Positions 10,179 to 22,440 of a stretch of DNA of 64,000 nt are shown here, piece after piece; positions within the stretch are counted from its first letter, which is position 1; the number at the start of each line of letters is the position of its first letter. The position numbers were made by a program, and so were the translations under genes. The DNA is taken from the NCBI GenBank assembly GCA_026874595.1, contig CM049310.1:4342001-4406000 (forward strand). Reading direction: 5' to 3'. The DNA is from Sipunculus nudus (lineage: Eukaryota > Annelida > Sipuncula > Golfingiida > Sipunculidae). The notes under the pieces are model-generated. The model ran no database searches. It was not told the origin of the DNA and was given only the letters and a program-made list of their open reading frames with translations.

Positions 10179-10233
10179 TCTTAACAAGCGTGAACAAATG
10201 CATCACAAGTAAATTGCAGTGATAATGCCTAAA
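9834..10233. other. Intergenic, with (AT)n microsatellite
   Basis: This gap separates the truncated LTR from the 3' end of the minus-strand gene. It holds an uninterrupted (AT)23 tract at 10131-10176. I see no gene in it. Confidence 0.6.
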
Positions 10234-10239
10234 TTTATT
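10234..10239 (-). terminator. Polyadenylation signal AATAAA
   Basis: TTTATT on the plus strand reads AATAAA on the minus strand, 13 bases after the stop codon at 10253-10255. It implies a very short 3' untranslated region. Confidence 0.6.
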
Positions 10240-10252
10240 CACAAAACATTAT

Positions 10253-13050
10253 TTAGTTGCATGGAGCTGGCTCACACTGTCTCTTCTGCATGACCGCAGG
10301 GCACACGGCAGAGTTGTCACCGGAAACGATCTCACGTGACCTCGTCTGCTCACCATAGTTACCAGCCTCGATGTCAGCCTTGATTTGACTGTAGTTGGGT
10401 TTCACCATATACAGACCGAACTCAATGGAAGACACAGCGATGTTACCTGTGAATGAGTGGATTATAATTCTCAAAATATTTAAAAAAATGTATTCCTTTC
10501 TTTCTATTCTACATATATCTTACACGATTAAATATGATATACACTATATCATAATTTCTAAATATTATTGAAACAGTTAAGAAAAAGAGTTAATAACTCA
10601 AGCATGTCACCAGAGAACTGTGACTTAGGTATTGTATTGCATATACTAGAAGGGAATATAACCAGATGATTGTTTTAATAATTTATTGTACATAAATATA
10701 GAGTATCATGTTTAGATATCAGCGTGAAACCTTTGGTTAAAAAACACACGTGTCTCATTTTATGTTAATTTCAAAGCAGTTTAGGTGTTAAAGAGCACAC
10801 GTGTCTCATTTGATGTTAATCGCGGTACAGTTTAATTCCGTCGGAGACGTCTCTGTTTGGCGGTCTCTTTATTAACGAGGGTTTGTTGTAGATTTGAAAG
10901 AATAGCACCTGGTTAGTTTAGTTTTCTCAGGATTTTCGTCACTGGAGACATACCCTTATAAGAATTCATATACTGTAATTGACGGTCGGCTTAACTGGTG
11001 AATAGCCAGAAGACGAGCGGGAGTTGTGATGGTAGCAAGCAAATATAAGACGTGAGGAGGGCGTTTTCGAGAGAAGTGCCCGAGCAGCGTACCAGTGATA
11101 GATATCGCCTGACGCTATCTGCAGCAGTCCGGGGCAGGTCTGCATGTGTCACAGTGGAGACAGCTGAGTGATGATGTCTAGAAGGCTATATAGTTGGTGT
11201 CTTGGGAAGGCCACAGTGATTTCTCCGTAAAGGACTATAGAGCGAGTATTGCATTTTTGCCGACGGACTGGTAAATCTGGCGCTTTATTACCTGTGGTGA
11301 GTGCTTCCAGGAACAGACTGGGGACTTAATTTTAGCGCTTAACTGTAGAGGTACTAAATATTGCTGTGTGAAGACGTGTTCGGTAACCTAGATCTGGAAT
11401 ATTCCAGGAGACATCAGCTGTGAAGAACATTGATCCAACACCCAGAAAGGATGGTCTGTGCGCGGTGCTTGAACTGTGTCAAACGTAAATACTCCAGCGA
11501 GAGATTGTGGATTACAAGAGCTCTGTGAATCTGTGGGACTGGATGTACTCTACATACATCGCGAGACACTAAGTGAGGCAAACAGTGTTACATCCCGGTG
11601 TTACGTGTGCGCGCTGGTCATGTGACCAGAAACAGAGTGAAATGAAACTTTGCTGTGTACTGTCATTAACGGACTCATTGTTTATTAATGTGATTATCAT
11701 CATTGTTCATTGTTGGTCAATATGGAGCGCCTCTCAAGAGAATGTAAGTAACTTCTTTCTTTAACATATAGATTTGTTTTGATACCATATGTCTTATTAG
11801 TCTTTTTGAAATGTATGTATGCAAGAGTTCAGCAAATTTGCTTGGCTTTTAAAAGATTCTGGACGTTCACATCTTTACCGGTGTGACAGTGCATTCCACA
11901 GAATAATGATTATTGGGTTATTAATATCTGAAAACTATTTCTCTTTATTGACTAAATAAAAGGTTAGACGAATATTATATTGGAGTTTTAGGCTGGATCG
12001 GAGGAAAATATTCATAAATATACACGTGTGAGCACAACTTACCTGGCAAGTATGCCAACAATCCAGGACCTTGTTGAAATATGTCAGCAGCAGGATTGTC
12101 TATTCCATATACTGTACATAAATGAATGAATCCATTTCTAGCAACTCACTTTGATTTAGAGTTCGCGTGAAGGTGCATGATCGTATGTTACTGGCTAAAC
12201 TCGCAAAGCGATAGTTACCTGATTTGAAGTAAGGGTAGTTACTCCATGAGCCCTCGAAGGAAGTATCGTAGTCGGGTTTGGGGAGGACGTTGAAGTAAGC
12301 CACTTCGTTCAGATTATAGTTATCCTGGTCAATCTGCAGAATGCGCAGGCCAGCTTCGTAATTGGACTGGTAGGTGAGGTTTCCGAGGATGTACTGGTTA
12401 TGGTCGATGGCCTCCTCGGTGGAGAAGAATGTGTTCACCAGGAGAGGGTTAGTGAGGTCCCGGATGTCCCAGATGTAGGTCCTTGTGCGGCTGAAGGAAT
12501 CATAGACAAATGGGAAATAAGGTCGTAAGGACGCGTGGACATTAGATTACGGTACGTTTGGCCTTAAAATACTATTGCATTCAGTTATTATATAACTTTC
12601 TGATGCTGATGGATATGTATATCTCCCAGACTGATCGCGATCACATTTACTGCATAAAACAGGTAAAAAAGAACGTGACATATTTTATCATATGTTAGTG
12701 CGGCATGTTAAGGACGAAGATACTTGTACTTAGGACACTGAAGTTTTCTTTCAGGGCTAAAAGAAATGATGGTTTTACCATTAGTTTGGCATTGTCGTCT
12801 TATGCCATCATACCATCGTGACACGAGTGATGATTTATATAACAAGATGACAAATTGTCTGTTTATCAGAAACGGAATTGCTTCTTGTGTTGGACAATGA
12901 TTTGAACATAAAACAATGAATTTTCCTCCTCAGTCAGTTTCTGATTTTTTATCAAGGCTCCTTGGCTTTGTATTAATTTTTGTCTTAAAAATATAACACG
13001 GATTGAGATGTCATGTCAAAGAAAATCTCTCTAACTTACCATAATTTAAA

Positions 13051-13103
<53 letters not shown>

Positions 13104-16100
13104 AATGTGTTTGATGAGACACACAGTATCTTAGTGGATAAGTAAACTTACAATTCGAAGAAATCATTGTATTCATCCTGCTCGTCGTCCATGAGAGCAA
13201 TGGTCTGGTCCTCAGTGATCCAGCCCTGTCAACCCAAGGGGTTAAACTGACCAATCAGTATGTTTGTGTTCGATCATGAAAACAGAACCTTGTACCAATT
13301 CTAGGCTTTAGACTTTCAGATTTTGGACTGTCTTTAGTTGTGCCTTATTGTATTTCCGCATTTATGTGCAACACTTCATGGGTTAAATGTCCCTTTACAT
13401 TTTTTTAGGTTATATATTATAATCTATTTATACATATGTTGTTTTGTAAATATGAAAATGTTAATCGCTATAACTTTCCCGAAATTAAAGTTTCCTGATG
13501 AAAATTTACGAGAAAGAAAAAAAACATTTAGCATATGTTATGCTGACCTTGTACATCTAAGACTGACAGTCTTGATAAGAAATGAAAATTTAATATATAT
13601 GAGTAAAAATGTACGACGATTACCTGATGGGTATATTGGGAGCCATCGTAGCCTCTCTTTGAGATCAGACTGGGGTTGCTCTTGTCTGTGACGTCAACAA
13701 GGGTAAAGGAATCCTCGTTGTAACAGAAGCAAACCTCCCTTCCGCTGTAGCGGGTGTCGGGACCGTTATAGATCACACACTGAGCGTCGTGCACGTATCC
13801 GTCGTCAGCGAAACATCCGGCGTTTCTGGGGTTCTTAGGGTCGCTGACGTCAATCATGTGAAGACCACCTACAACGTGTATAAAATGTTAATTTTACCAT
13901 ATTATCTAATAATCTGCGTCTGAGCTGATCAAGGAAAACGAGGTAACGCTGCGGAATACCTAACCCTGGCAACATAGACAGTTTTGTTTATTAACCAACT
14001 TTATGGATCAACTCCGAAGTATAATCAATGAGTTCGTAGAAATGACTGCCTTCACTCTGCGTGGCAAACTAAAATGACTTCTTCAGCCCTATATTTCTCC
14101 AGGTGTTACTTCTTCAGTCATATATAATTTGCTGTGTATGTTATACATAGATAGAAACGCAACTGCTGCTCGCTTCAGTTTATCAGGCAGACCCTAATAT
14201 CAGGTGAACATCTTTAAATTTTGCGAGTACGGTAACGTAAGCACTTATATTTTTTATACTGGCCTCGTCGGTATGCTTAAACCATTTACCCCTGGAAAGT
14301 AGTTATATAATTTGTCACCAGACGTGAGCACCTAATCTGAGTGTGAAACACACATAGGTGCTGCAATATAGTAGGCAGTTATATAACTAATTCTCACTCG
14401 TTTTACAAAATGAATGAACAGGAAGCTAAGCTTTGGTTTTCATTTGTATATAAGCAGATATTGTGTATTTAAATTTTAAGTTAACACAGCTCCAAAGGGC
14501 CTTGTAGATCTTATATCTTATCAGAAGTATCAATCAACAAAATATGTCAAATAGTTAAAAATAAAAACAAGTCCCTGAGAACTTTTTTTCAGACTGAATT
14601 AACACCTTCAACAAGTATATTAATCACAATTTAAATTGTAGTAATAAATAAAACATACCGTGCATGTAGTATACAAAAAATAATATTAAGTATTAAAATA
14701 AGTTTATCCTTATTTGTGGTGGGTTCAAGCTAAGGCATTACAGCCAGGAAAAAAATCTTACCTGCACAAGAGCCGGCGTAGCTAAGATCAGTATCACCAA
14801 CGACGTACACGTATCCGGTTTGTTCGTTGGACACGATGTTGTGGGCGTTTCCGAATTCAGAGTACAGAGCGTCAGCCTGGATAATGGAGAAATCCGTCTT
14901 TCCACGGAACTGTGTCATGTCCACAACCTGCATTCCGTGACCGGCGGCCTCGGAGACGATGTATGCGTGATTGTTAACCACCTTCATATCGCGCCAGGTG
15001 CTGGAGACGTCGTCCCTGGTAAAATACCAATTGAATTAATTCATTTAATTACTGACGGTTGTGGCATTCAGCCGTTCTCACGCAAATCCTTTGTAGACAC
15101 GGATCGAAAATGCCCGTTTTTTTCTTGAAATATCGGCAAAGATATGTTCTAATGGGGAAATTTCTTTTATATTTTCTCATACATCATACGGATTTGACCT
15201 TAAGATCCTTGTTCAAAATGCGCTTTGGTCTTACATATCTTTTACGTTACAGCTTGAATGAGAACTCGAAACAAAAACTTAGCTTAATGGAATCGAAGCG
15301 AAGATTCATGAATGCAGTGACAAGCATTAGAAATTCAGCGTAAAATATACTGGAGAGGTTTACGGGGTATGGTTTGATTGATTATACTTACGAAACTAAC
15401 CAATTTTAAGGTAATAGATCTTCTTATAACATTTTTTCCTAAAACGGTACATTATGTGTATAATTGTAAGTGAATGAAAGTCGCTTGATTATTTCACTAG
15501 TCTTGTTCATAATAAATTAACTATTTTTTTGTATTTGAACTTAAGACTTTCGATCTTGTGGTTAGCGGAAAGCCTTAATATATGGCTCGTCTAGATGTCT
15601 CCCATTAATGGTTTTAAATATCGAGTACACAGGTAATTAAAAAAAAAGACATGCACAAGTGATAACATTATCTCCGTTGGGTCACTTGACATATTTATCG
15701 TTCCTGCTATAGAGGGTTCTACGTTGACGAAGACGTAATCGGCGCCATTATATTTGATTACATAATGAATACGCCTGAGTATGGAGTTTGGTCACGTGAT
15801 GGGTTTAGGCGTACCTGCTGGTGAGGAAGCCGACCACCACAGGGTGTAACGAATGAAATGGCCTTCTAACAGGTTCTCTATGACGTAATCTGGGGGATCA
15901 TAAAATCAATATGCACGAGTTTAGTTATGGAGGTTGGTCACGTGAGGATTTTGAGCGTACCTGCTGTAGAGGAAGCCGACGACCACAGGGTTCTCGGGGT
16001 CGGTGACTCTGACGAAGGAAGATCCTCCGCTCAGACCGATGACGACGTACTCGTCGTTGTTAACAGGATCGGTCCAGCCCCAGATGTCGTTACCACGTGG

Positions 16101-19100
16101 CCTGTAAATGAGAAAATAAAAGCCGTCATCAGAGGGTGTGTTTTATATATGTGTGTGATATTGGGAGTTCTTTTATCTATCTTTATACGATAGTGAGTGA
16201 CGAAAAAGGAAACAAGTGGCCCATGGTCCATAACACTCAGCTGAATTTGACCGGATGCTCGTTTCTTAATTAATGTTATATATTGTCCGTGGGAATAGCC
16301 TTTTTCCTAATGTAACTGTGTTGAAAAATGGACGAAAAATAAAAATTTCAGGATTCATAGGAGATTTCCAAAGGACCCCCTGGATTTCATAATACAAGAT
16401 TCAAAGGAAAATGGATACAATTTGTACCCTTTCTGTCTGATGGGCTCAAATCATGTATCTTGTCCATCGCTCACAGAGTGTTGGTCACCATGACCTGATT
16501 TTAAATTGCAAAGGAGATTTGCCCAAGACCTAGGCCTATTTCATACAATTTGTACCCATCTGACGTTTAGGGTGCTAAAATTATGTTTTTTTGCCTGTAA
16601 CGTGCAGGTTTCGAGAGGGAATTGCCAAGTTCTTCCTGGATGTTGTGTCGGAAGATTTTAGGGCTTAAGGATACAAGTTGTGCACTATCTGACTGTATTT
16701 GACGTGTATTATAAGAATTAAGTAACTTAATTTCAAGATTTAAAGGAGACTTGCCAACTACCTCCCTAGGAAAAGTAATACAATTTGTACTTTGTCTGTC
16801 TGGGTGATTAAATTTAATATTTCTTTGGCTCATAGCGCATAGAATATAGCCTGAGAAACATGACCTTATTTCTTGTTTCCAAAGAGATTTGCCTATAACC
16901 TTCCTGGATTTTACTCCCTGGATGATTCTAGGTCTAATGCATACCATTTGTGCCAATTTGACATTCAGGGTGCTCATATAACACTTCTTTCCCTGAAGAT
17001 TGAAGAATGTAAGACACAGTTACCTAATTTCATGTTTCAAAGGACATTTGCAAAGGCCCACCCTGGATGTTATGTTAGAAGTTTCTAGACCTAATGGATA
17101 TGATTTGTGCCCCGTCTGACTGTGTAGGTGTTTATATGACATCTTCTTCCACAGGTCACAAAATAAAGGTCAAAGCGACCTTATTTGAGGACATTTGGCA
17201 GGCTGTCACAGAATATATGATCAGAAGGCATAATTGATACAATCTGTGACACATCTGACTGTCTGGGTGCTCAAATCATGTGTCACAGAATATAGGATAC
17301 GGTGACCTAATTTCAGGTTTCCAAGGACATTTGCCCAGTACCTCCCTTGAATTTATGTTAGACGATTCTAGGCCTAACAGACATTTTTTGTGCCCCGTCT
17401 GACTGTCTGAGTGCTTATATGACATCTTTTCCTATAGGTCGCAGCGTATAGTTCACGGTGACATAATTTCAGATTTCCAAGGACATTTACCCAGGACGTC
17501 TCAGAATGTTACATTAGAAGATTCTAGGCCTAAAAGATACAATCTGTGCCCCGCCTGACCTGCTTTGGTGCTCAAAATCATATTTTCGGCCAATAGGTCA
17601 CACAATATAGGTCACCGTGACCTAATGTCAGGTTTCCTAGGAGATTTGCCTAGGACTACCTAGGATGTACAGTTAGATGTTTCTTAGTTAAACAGATACG
17701 ATTTGTGCCCTGATAACGGACGGACGACGGACAAAGGGTGACCGCTATTACTTCTTACGCTAAATTTGCCCTGTTAGGCAAAAAGTAAGTAAATGGTCCT
17801 TGCACCTACTGACAGCTGGCGGCACGTTTTAATTATTGATTCATAGTTCTTGGACCAAATTACGTCAATCGTAGCAAATGTTTACATATTATATTTAACA
17901 GATTACTTGCAACTACATTCACTTACGAATGGCAGACTTAGCCAAAACCAACAGGAGCCGAACCGACTGATAGCTGCATTATAGGTATAACAATTATGTC
18001 AATGGGTGAGCAACATTACTAACCTCTGATCGTCAGGGGTTGGGGTGGAGTAGCCCAGGTCGGCAATAGAGACGTAGGACATCTGATCCACGTTACGGCA
18101 CGGCTTGTCTCCAGCCAGACCTGTCGGTAAAATCAAGGCCGTCAGGTACAAACATTCTGTATGCGCCCTTTCACAGACATACGTTTAAGCTTGTTAATAT
18201 CCAGTATTCAGTACTTAATAGAAAAGTAATATTGTATTAATCATTCTGACCCAAATGGAAAAATGTGACAGTAATCTCTAAACATTTCGTATGATAAGAG
18301 ATATTGCAGGATGTAACATACGAAATATATGGTTGGTGTGCATAAACATAAAGATAAAATGTTTATTTTATTTCACTCTGTTGATTCTGTCATCTCATCG
18401 AATACGAAATATCGATTCACATGCTTTAGTTTAATATAATATAATATATTATATTATTATAATATATTATAAATACATAATAATATAATATATCAAATAA
18501 CGGGTATCTCTGTTCATTACTGATGTATCTGTTTCACATTCATACTGTTTCTGTATTCTGCAAATTCTGTAAAAAAGAAGCTGATCGGATATTACTATTA
18601 CATATGACTTGGCTTAGTACCACAATGAGCCTGTTTTATACAGTTTCCTATATCCATATGTTTTTATAAATATACAACATACCGTCAACGCAATTTCTGC
18701 GACCTTCGGTGACTTTTGGTGCATACTGGGGGCATTTTCCTGTTGCCAAGCAACCGAGCTGTTCGAGCGTCTGTTTTTCCTTCCTTGCCATACTCTCCTT
18801 CATGCGCTCACGTCCGATGTCCCAGGTGGCGGCCTCCATCGGGAAACTCTGAGATTGCTCGCTCAGGTCAATACATGGCTGAGAGCCGACACACGGACCC
18901 CATGGTCTCCAGGGAGTCACCACACATTCTGTCAGGGGGAAAAATGATTAAAACAATATTCACTATTCACAAAGACTCGCCAGTATTATAAATTATCAAT
19001 GCTATTTACTTAAAAGTTGCTTGCATTAACAATGTTAATTATATTATTAACTCCAGCAATTTTAAAATATTGTCCTCGTAGTAACGGATCGTTAAATAAC

Positions 19101-20926
19101 AAGTCAATGCATGGCCGAGAGCCGACACACGGACCCCATGGTCTCCAGGGAGTCACCACACATTCTGTCAGGGGGAAAAATGATTAAAACAATATTCACT
19201 ATTCACAAGATCTCTCCAGTATTATAAATTATCAATGTTATTTATTTAAAAGTTGCTTGCATTAACAATGTTAATTATTTTATTAACTCCAGCAATTTTA
19301 AAATATTGTCCTCGTAGTAACGGATCGTAAAATAACAAGTCAATGCATGGCCGAGAGCCGACACACGGACCCCATGGTCTCCAGGGAGTCACCACACATT
19401 CTGTCAGGGGGAAAAATGATTAAAACAATATTCACTATTCACAAAGACTCTCCAGTATTATAAATTATCAATGCTATTTACTTAAAAGTTGCTTGCATTA
19501 ACAATGTTAATAGTTTTATTAACTCCAGCAATTTTAAAATATTGTCCTCGTAGTAACGGATCGTAAAATAACAAGTCAATGCATGGCCGAGAGCCGACAC
19601 ACGGACCCCATGGTCTCCAGGGAGTCACCACACATTCTGTCAGGGGAAAAATGATTAAAACAATATTCACTATTCACAAAGACTCTCCAGTATTATAAAT
19701 TATCAATGCTATTTACTTAAAAGTTGCTTGCATTAACAATGTTAATAGTTTTATTAACTCCAGCAATTTTAAAATATTGTCCTCGTAGTAACGGATCGTA
19801 AAATAACATTTTAACACCCTGTCCTCTAATCCCACCGGATGTGAAAATACTACTTCTGGCTGAGCGCATGTCGTGAAGGTCCAAAAACTTCGGCTTAATT
19901 ATCAGTCTCAACACCTGGGTTCTCTTTAATCTATCATATTTCAGGTTCATTTACATACCTTTGAAATCATCTTTTAGGTTAAATGTGATATCGTGTGGTC
20001 TAAAACCATAACTACAAAGAATGAAATTAAATTTTCAGATCGCTTAAAGAACTAGGGGTTTCCCGTCCATCGTATTCTGGATTTGCCACAATTCTGAATG
20101 GTGGTTTAGTCTGTTAGCCGTTCAGTGTGTTTAGCCATGAGAGAATTTAAAAGGGTAAATTAGGTATGTAGTCGAAGCGAAATTTTCCCCGTATTCCTGC
20201 AAAAAAAGTGTTTTCACACCGTAATGAAATCCCTTATATTGAATAACTTGAGATGGTGATCCAGATTACTTCCAAATTGTGAGGGATTGTTCCTTGGGTA
20301 TGACCCTAACTCTCCATTTTTTTTAATCCATTCAACACTCATCGTTAAAATACCTAAATACATAAAATCTTGCCTCCTGCAGTAGACTTTACATTTAAAT
20401 TGACTTGACATTTACGGTAGCGTCTTGAAAAAATAGCCGTGTGGTTATTTAAATTCAGTAAAGAGTCGCACGCATTTATGTGAAATCGTGAAGGACAAGA
20501 AAATAAAACGATCAAAGTCTTACCATCTGCGAGAGCCGAGGCCAGCAGGACAGAGCCCAAACATACAGTGATCCAGGTCTTCTGAAATACAACCAGAGAA
20601 AAGTGTATTCATCTGTAGACAGTACATAGACAATGAAACAGGCTTCAGTTTTTCTTTATAAAGCGAGAAAAGAAAGCTGAATTTCCCTGCTCGTGGATTG
20701 TTATAAGATAGGCCCTGGGTATCCGTTGTGTCTTGCCTTGCTCCGTTCGCCAAGCAAATGAACCTCTTTAATGGAGATTTTGGTTTGATTACATAAACAT
20801 TTACCTTCGTATTTTAATTATTTCTTCATCAACATTTCTCCACTAAATCTTTGAAAAAAAAAAACAAATTAACAAACATACATGTAGAAGTGACCATACA
20901 TTAAATAAATACTTTACTCTTACCAT
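10253..20926 (-). CDS. Secreted choice-of-anchor-B (LVIVD) protein with TSP1-like ends
   Basis: Ten coding exons, read right to left: 20924-20926, 20524-20581, 18683-18928, 18024-18120, 15961-16101, 14762-15015, 13624-13868, 13152-13225, 12219-12490, 10253-10446. All junctions are GT-AG and in phase, giving 1,584 nt (527 residues plus TAA). Exon 1 contributes only ATG. Residues 1-19 are a clear signal peptide (MKTWITVCLGSVLLASALA). Residues 21-102 (exon 3, phase 1-1) start with a thrombospondin-1-like 'TPWRPWGPC' and hold six cysteines. Residues 103-463 match the bacterial and invertebrate choice-of-anchor-B family: 'DIWGWTDP', 'GHGMQVVDMTQFRG', 'YVHDAQCVIYNGPD', 'YTHQGWITEDQ', 'TRTYIWDIRDL'. 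The last exon ends with a Cys-rich tail (CEPAPCN) that could pair with the TSP1-like start. It is likely an extracellular beta-propeller-like binding protein; its ligand is unknown. Exons are GC-rich against AT-rich introns. Confidence is high for structure, low for function. Confidence 0.9.
10740..11765. other. Intron 9 segment, GC-richer, possibly retroelement-derived
   Basis: This part of the last intron differs in composition from its surroundings and has no exon for the host gene. A 51-bp segment beginning 'cacacgtgtctcattt' is doubled at about 10746 and 10797. The remainder reads like the long untranslated leader of an LTR element on the plus strand, ending near 'atggagcgcctctcaagag' (11723), but I find no LTR boundary, PBS or Gag. 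Its identity is open. Confidence 0.25.
13053..13099. repeat. (TA)n microsatellite in intron 8
   Basis: An uninterrupted TA tract of about 47 bp in the intron between exons 8 and 9 of the minus-strand gene. Confidence 0.9.
13869..14761. other. Intron 6, no further feature seen
   Basis: AT-rich intron between exons 6 and 7 of the choice-of-anchor-B gene. I read it on both strands and found no exon, RNA or transposon ends. Confidence 0.5.
15765..15847 (-). pseudogene. Partial duplicate of the exon 5 donor region
   Basis: This stretch copies about 15905-15990, 140 bp away: 'ggtcacgtga', 'gcgtacctgctg' and 'aggaagccga.gaccacaggg' appear in both. It carries the last ~35 bases of exon 5, the GT donor and adjoining intron on the minus strand. 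It has no 3' splice site and its coding part breaks off at 'gggtgtaac'. It is a dead local duplication that leaves a decoy donor site. Confidence 0.65.
16330..17730. repeat. Diverged tandem array, ~150-bp period, in intron 4
   Basis: About nine degenerate units fill most of the intron between exons 4 and 5. Each contains 'acctaatttcaggtttcc', 'aaggacatttgccc', 'cctccctggatgtt', 'gattctaggcctaa' and 'caatttgtgcccc.tctgac'. Unit starts near 17307, 17460 and 17610 give the period. Related sequence occurs at about 1740-1815 and 2050-2095 in the window, outside the gene. Confidence 0.75.
18433..18492. repeat. AT-rich palindromic tract in intron 3
   Basis: The TAATATAATATATTATATTA-type sequence can fold on itself and is followed by further AATAATATAAT. 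It is low-complexity DNA with no other content. Confidence 0.6.
18867..19806 (-). repeat. Four 236-bp tandem units copying the start of exon 3
   Basis: Units begin at 18867, 19103, 19339 and 19575 and are nearly identical. The first includes the real exon 3. Each of the other three repeats the 3' splice site and the first 62 exon bases (reading ECVVTPWRPWGPC...CIDL) followed directly by intron sequence instead of the rest of the exon. The three extra copies share changes absent from the real exon (a Gln-to-Arg codon), so they amplified from one another. At least the copies around 19482-19670 and 19717 onward stay open past the exon segment for about 30 codons to a stop, so they could serve as alternative terminal exons if used. 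Confidence 0.9.
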
Positions 20927-20970
20927 GGCGAAGCTGGGTATAGGTCAGGTAGTGAGAACGGACTCTCACC

Positions 20971-20977
20971 TTATATA
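20971..20977 (-). promoter_or_regulatory. TATA box of the choice-of-anchor-B gene
   Basis: TATATAA on the minus strand lies 45 bases upstream of the ATG at 20926. Initiation about 25-30 bases downstream would leave a 5' untranslated region of only ~20 bases, and the start codon would be the last three bases of exon 1. Confidence 0.65.
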
Positions 20978-21240
20978 CATAATGTCCAGAAACCAACAGC
21001 CGCTGGTCACTGTGTCCTTCCCACGGTCACTGATATCATCACGTGTACCTGAGCTGCTGGTCATGTGCTGGGTGCGGCTTTGTCCGGCTGTCTCTCAGTA
21101 TCAAATCAGACTGCATAGACCTGTCTTGAAATCAACGGGTTATTTGGAAGAGGGAGTGTGGCTGGTATGTAAATAACACCGCAGATAATGCTGATACTAA
21201 CACTTTACCTTCTATACTACTACTGCCAATAATAGTTATA

Positions 21241-21271
<31 letters not shown>

Positions 21272-21348
21272 GCTATTATTATTATTATCATTATTATTAT
21301 TATTATCATTATTATTTTTATTATTATTATAATTATTGTTATGTTTTA

Positions 21349-21405
<57 letters not shown>

Positions 21406-21415
21406 TACTAATACT
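21241..21415. repeat. (ATT)n microsatellite
   Basis: Long imperfect ATT/TTA tract, continuing in degenerate form to about 21600. It lies about 270 bp upstream of the TATA box of the minus-strand gene. Confidence 0.9.
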
Positions 21416-21995
21416 GCCAATTATAATAATACATTATTTTATCATTATTATTGATATTATTATTATTATGTGTTAACTATCATTATTATTATCATTTGTT
21501 CTAATTTGAACGAAGGCTACTATTGGCTACTGCAAATAAAAGTAATACATTATTTCATTTTTATTATTATTATTATTTTTATCATTATTCTTATCATTTA
21601 CTTTTATTGAAACGAATGCTACTATTTTTTATCACAATATAATAAGTATTATTTATAATTTTATTAAAAGCAAATATCTTGTTACTGTTATTTTACAATC
21701 ATTTTTATTATAATAAAAACAATTTTGAAAAGATTATAGTTTGGGTAAATTCGTTGACTTTCTAATACTGTCGTTTCTGTATGGTAATTTTTTAACTTTC
21801 CTACGATCCCAAGCTAATACAACGAATCAAATCATGCACATGTCAATTACCAACCTAGCTAGAGAATTTATCGAAATACAGATGGGCCGATGTGATTTAC
21901 GATGAATGCAGGGTAGTGATAGCGTTCTAAAAATACATAAACGGAGCGTTTTCCGTTATCTAACTTCTATTAACTTAAAAAATTCCTGGAAACCG

Positions 21996-21996
<1 letters not shown>

Positions 21997-22056
<60 letters not shown>
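21997..22056. repeat. (TA)n microsatellite
   Basis: Uninterrupted TA tract of 60 bp. Open frames crossing it on both strands are artefacts of the YIYIYI translation. Confidence 0.95.
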
Positions 22057-22059
<3 letters not shown>

Positions 22060-22134
22060 AAAATGCCATTCCCACCGCACACAGGCTTTACATTTTATTG
22101 ATATCCATTGGTTAATTGCATGAGGGGAGCCGCC

Positions 22135-22440
22135 AATATAATTCAAACATTCAAAAGGGACATCTAGCGGCAGGTCAGACAAACCAATGTTTTGCAAACG
22201 GCGTTTTGCAAACGGCGATTTGCAACTATTGACCTTTAAACTTCCGTACATTAGCAATCAACCACCTCAGGAAACATGGTTTTCCGTTTGTCCGTTTGTC
22301 CGTTTGCAGTGTTTTCTAACAAATTCTAGATGAACAACACATACATCCCAGAGGCGTTATAAGATTTATTTTTAACATGTATTAACTAGAGTTAACTCAA
22401 TAATATGTACGCAGAATAAATCAGATTTGACATAAATTCT
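22135..22440. repeat. Dispersed repeat related to 60805-61249
   Basis: The two share 'gggcatctagc.gca', 'gtcagat', 'tggcgttttgcaa', 'accacct', 'ttttccgtttgtc', 'catacatcc' and 'gaggcgttataag' in the same order. This copy has tandem 'tttgcaaacggcg' and 'gtccgttt' repeats and lacks clear ends. Confidence 0.6.

Noticed and set aside
16567-16977. 136-codon minus-strand frame in intron 4
   Set aside because: It lies wholly in the diverged tandem array and has no recognisable domain or splice signals.
18867-19806. CRISPR-like or gene-family reading of the four regular repeats
   Set aside because: Units are 236 bp with no spacer structure, and they carry a eukaryotic splice site and exon start.
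21906-22257. Open frames with long Tyr-Ile runs on both strands
   Set aside because: They are translations of a TA microsatellite.
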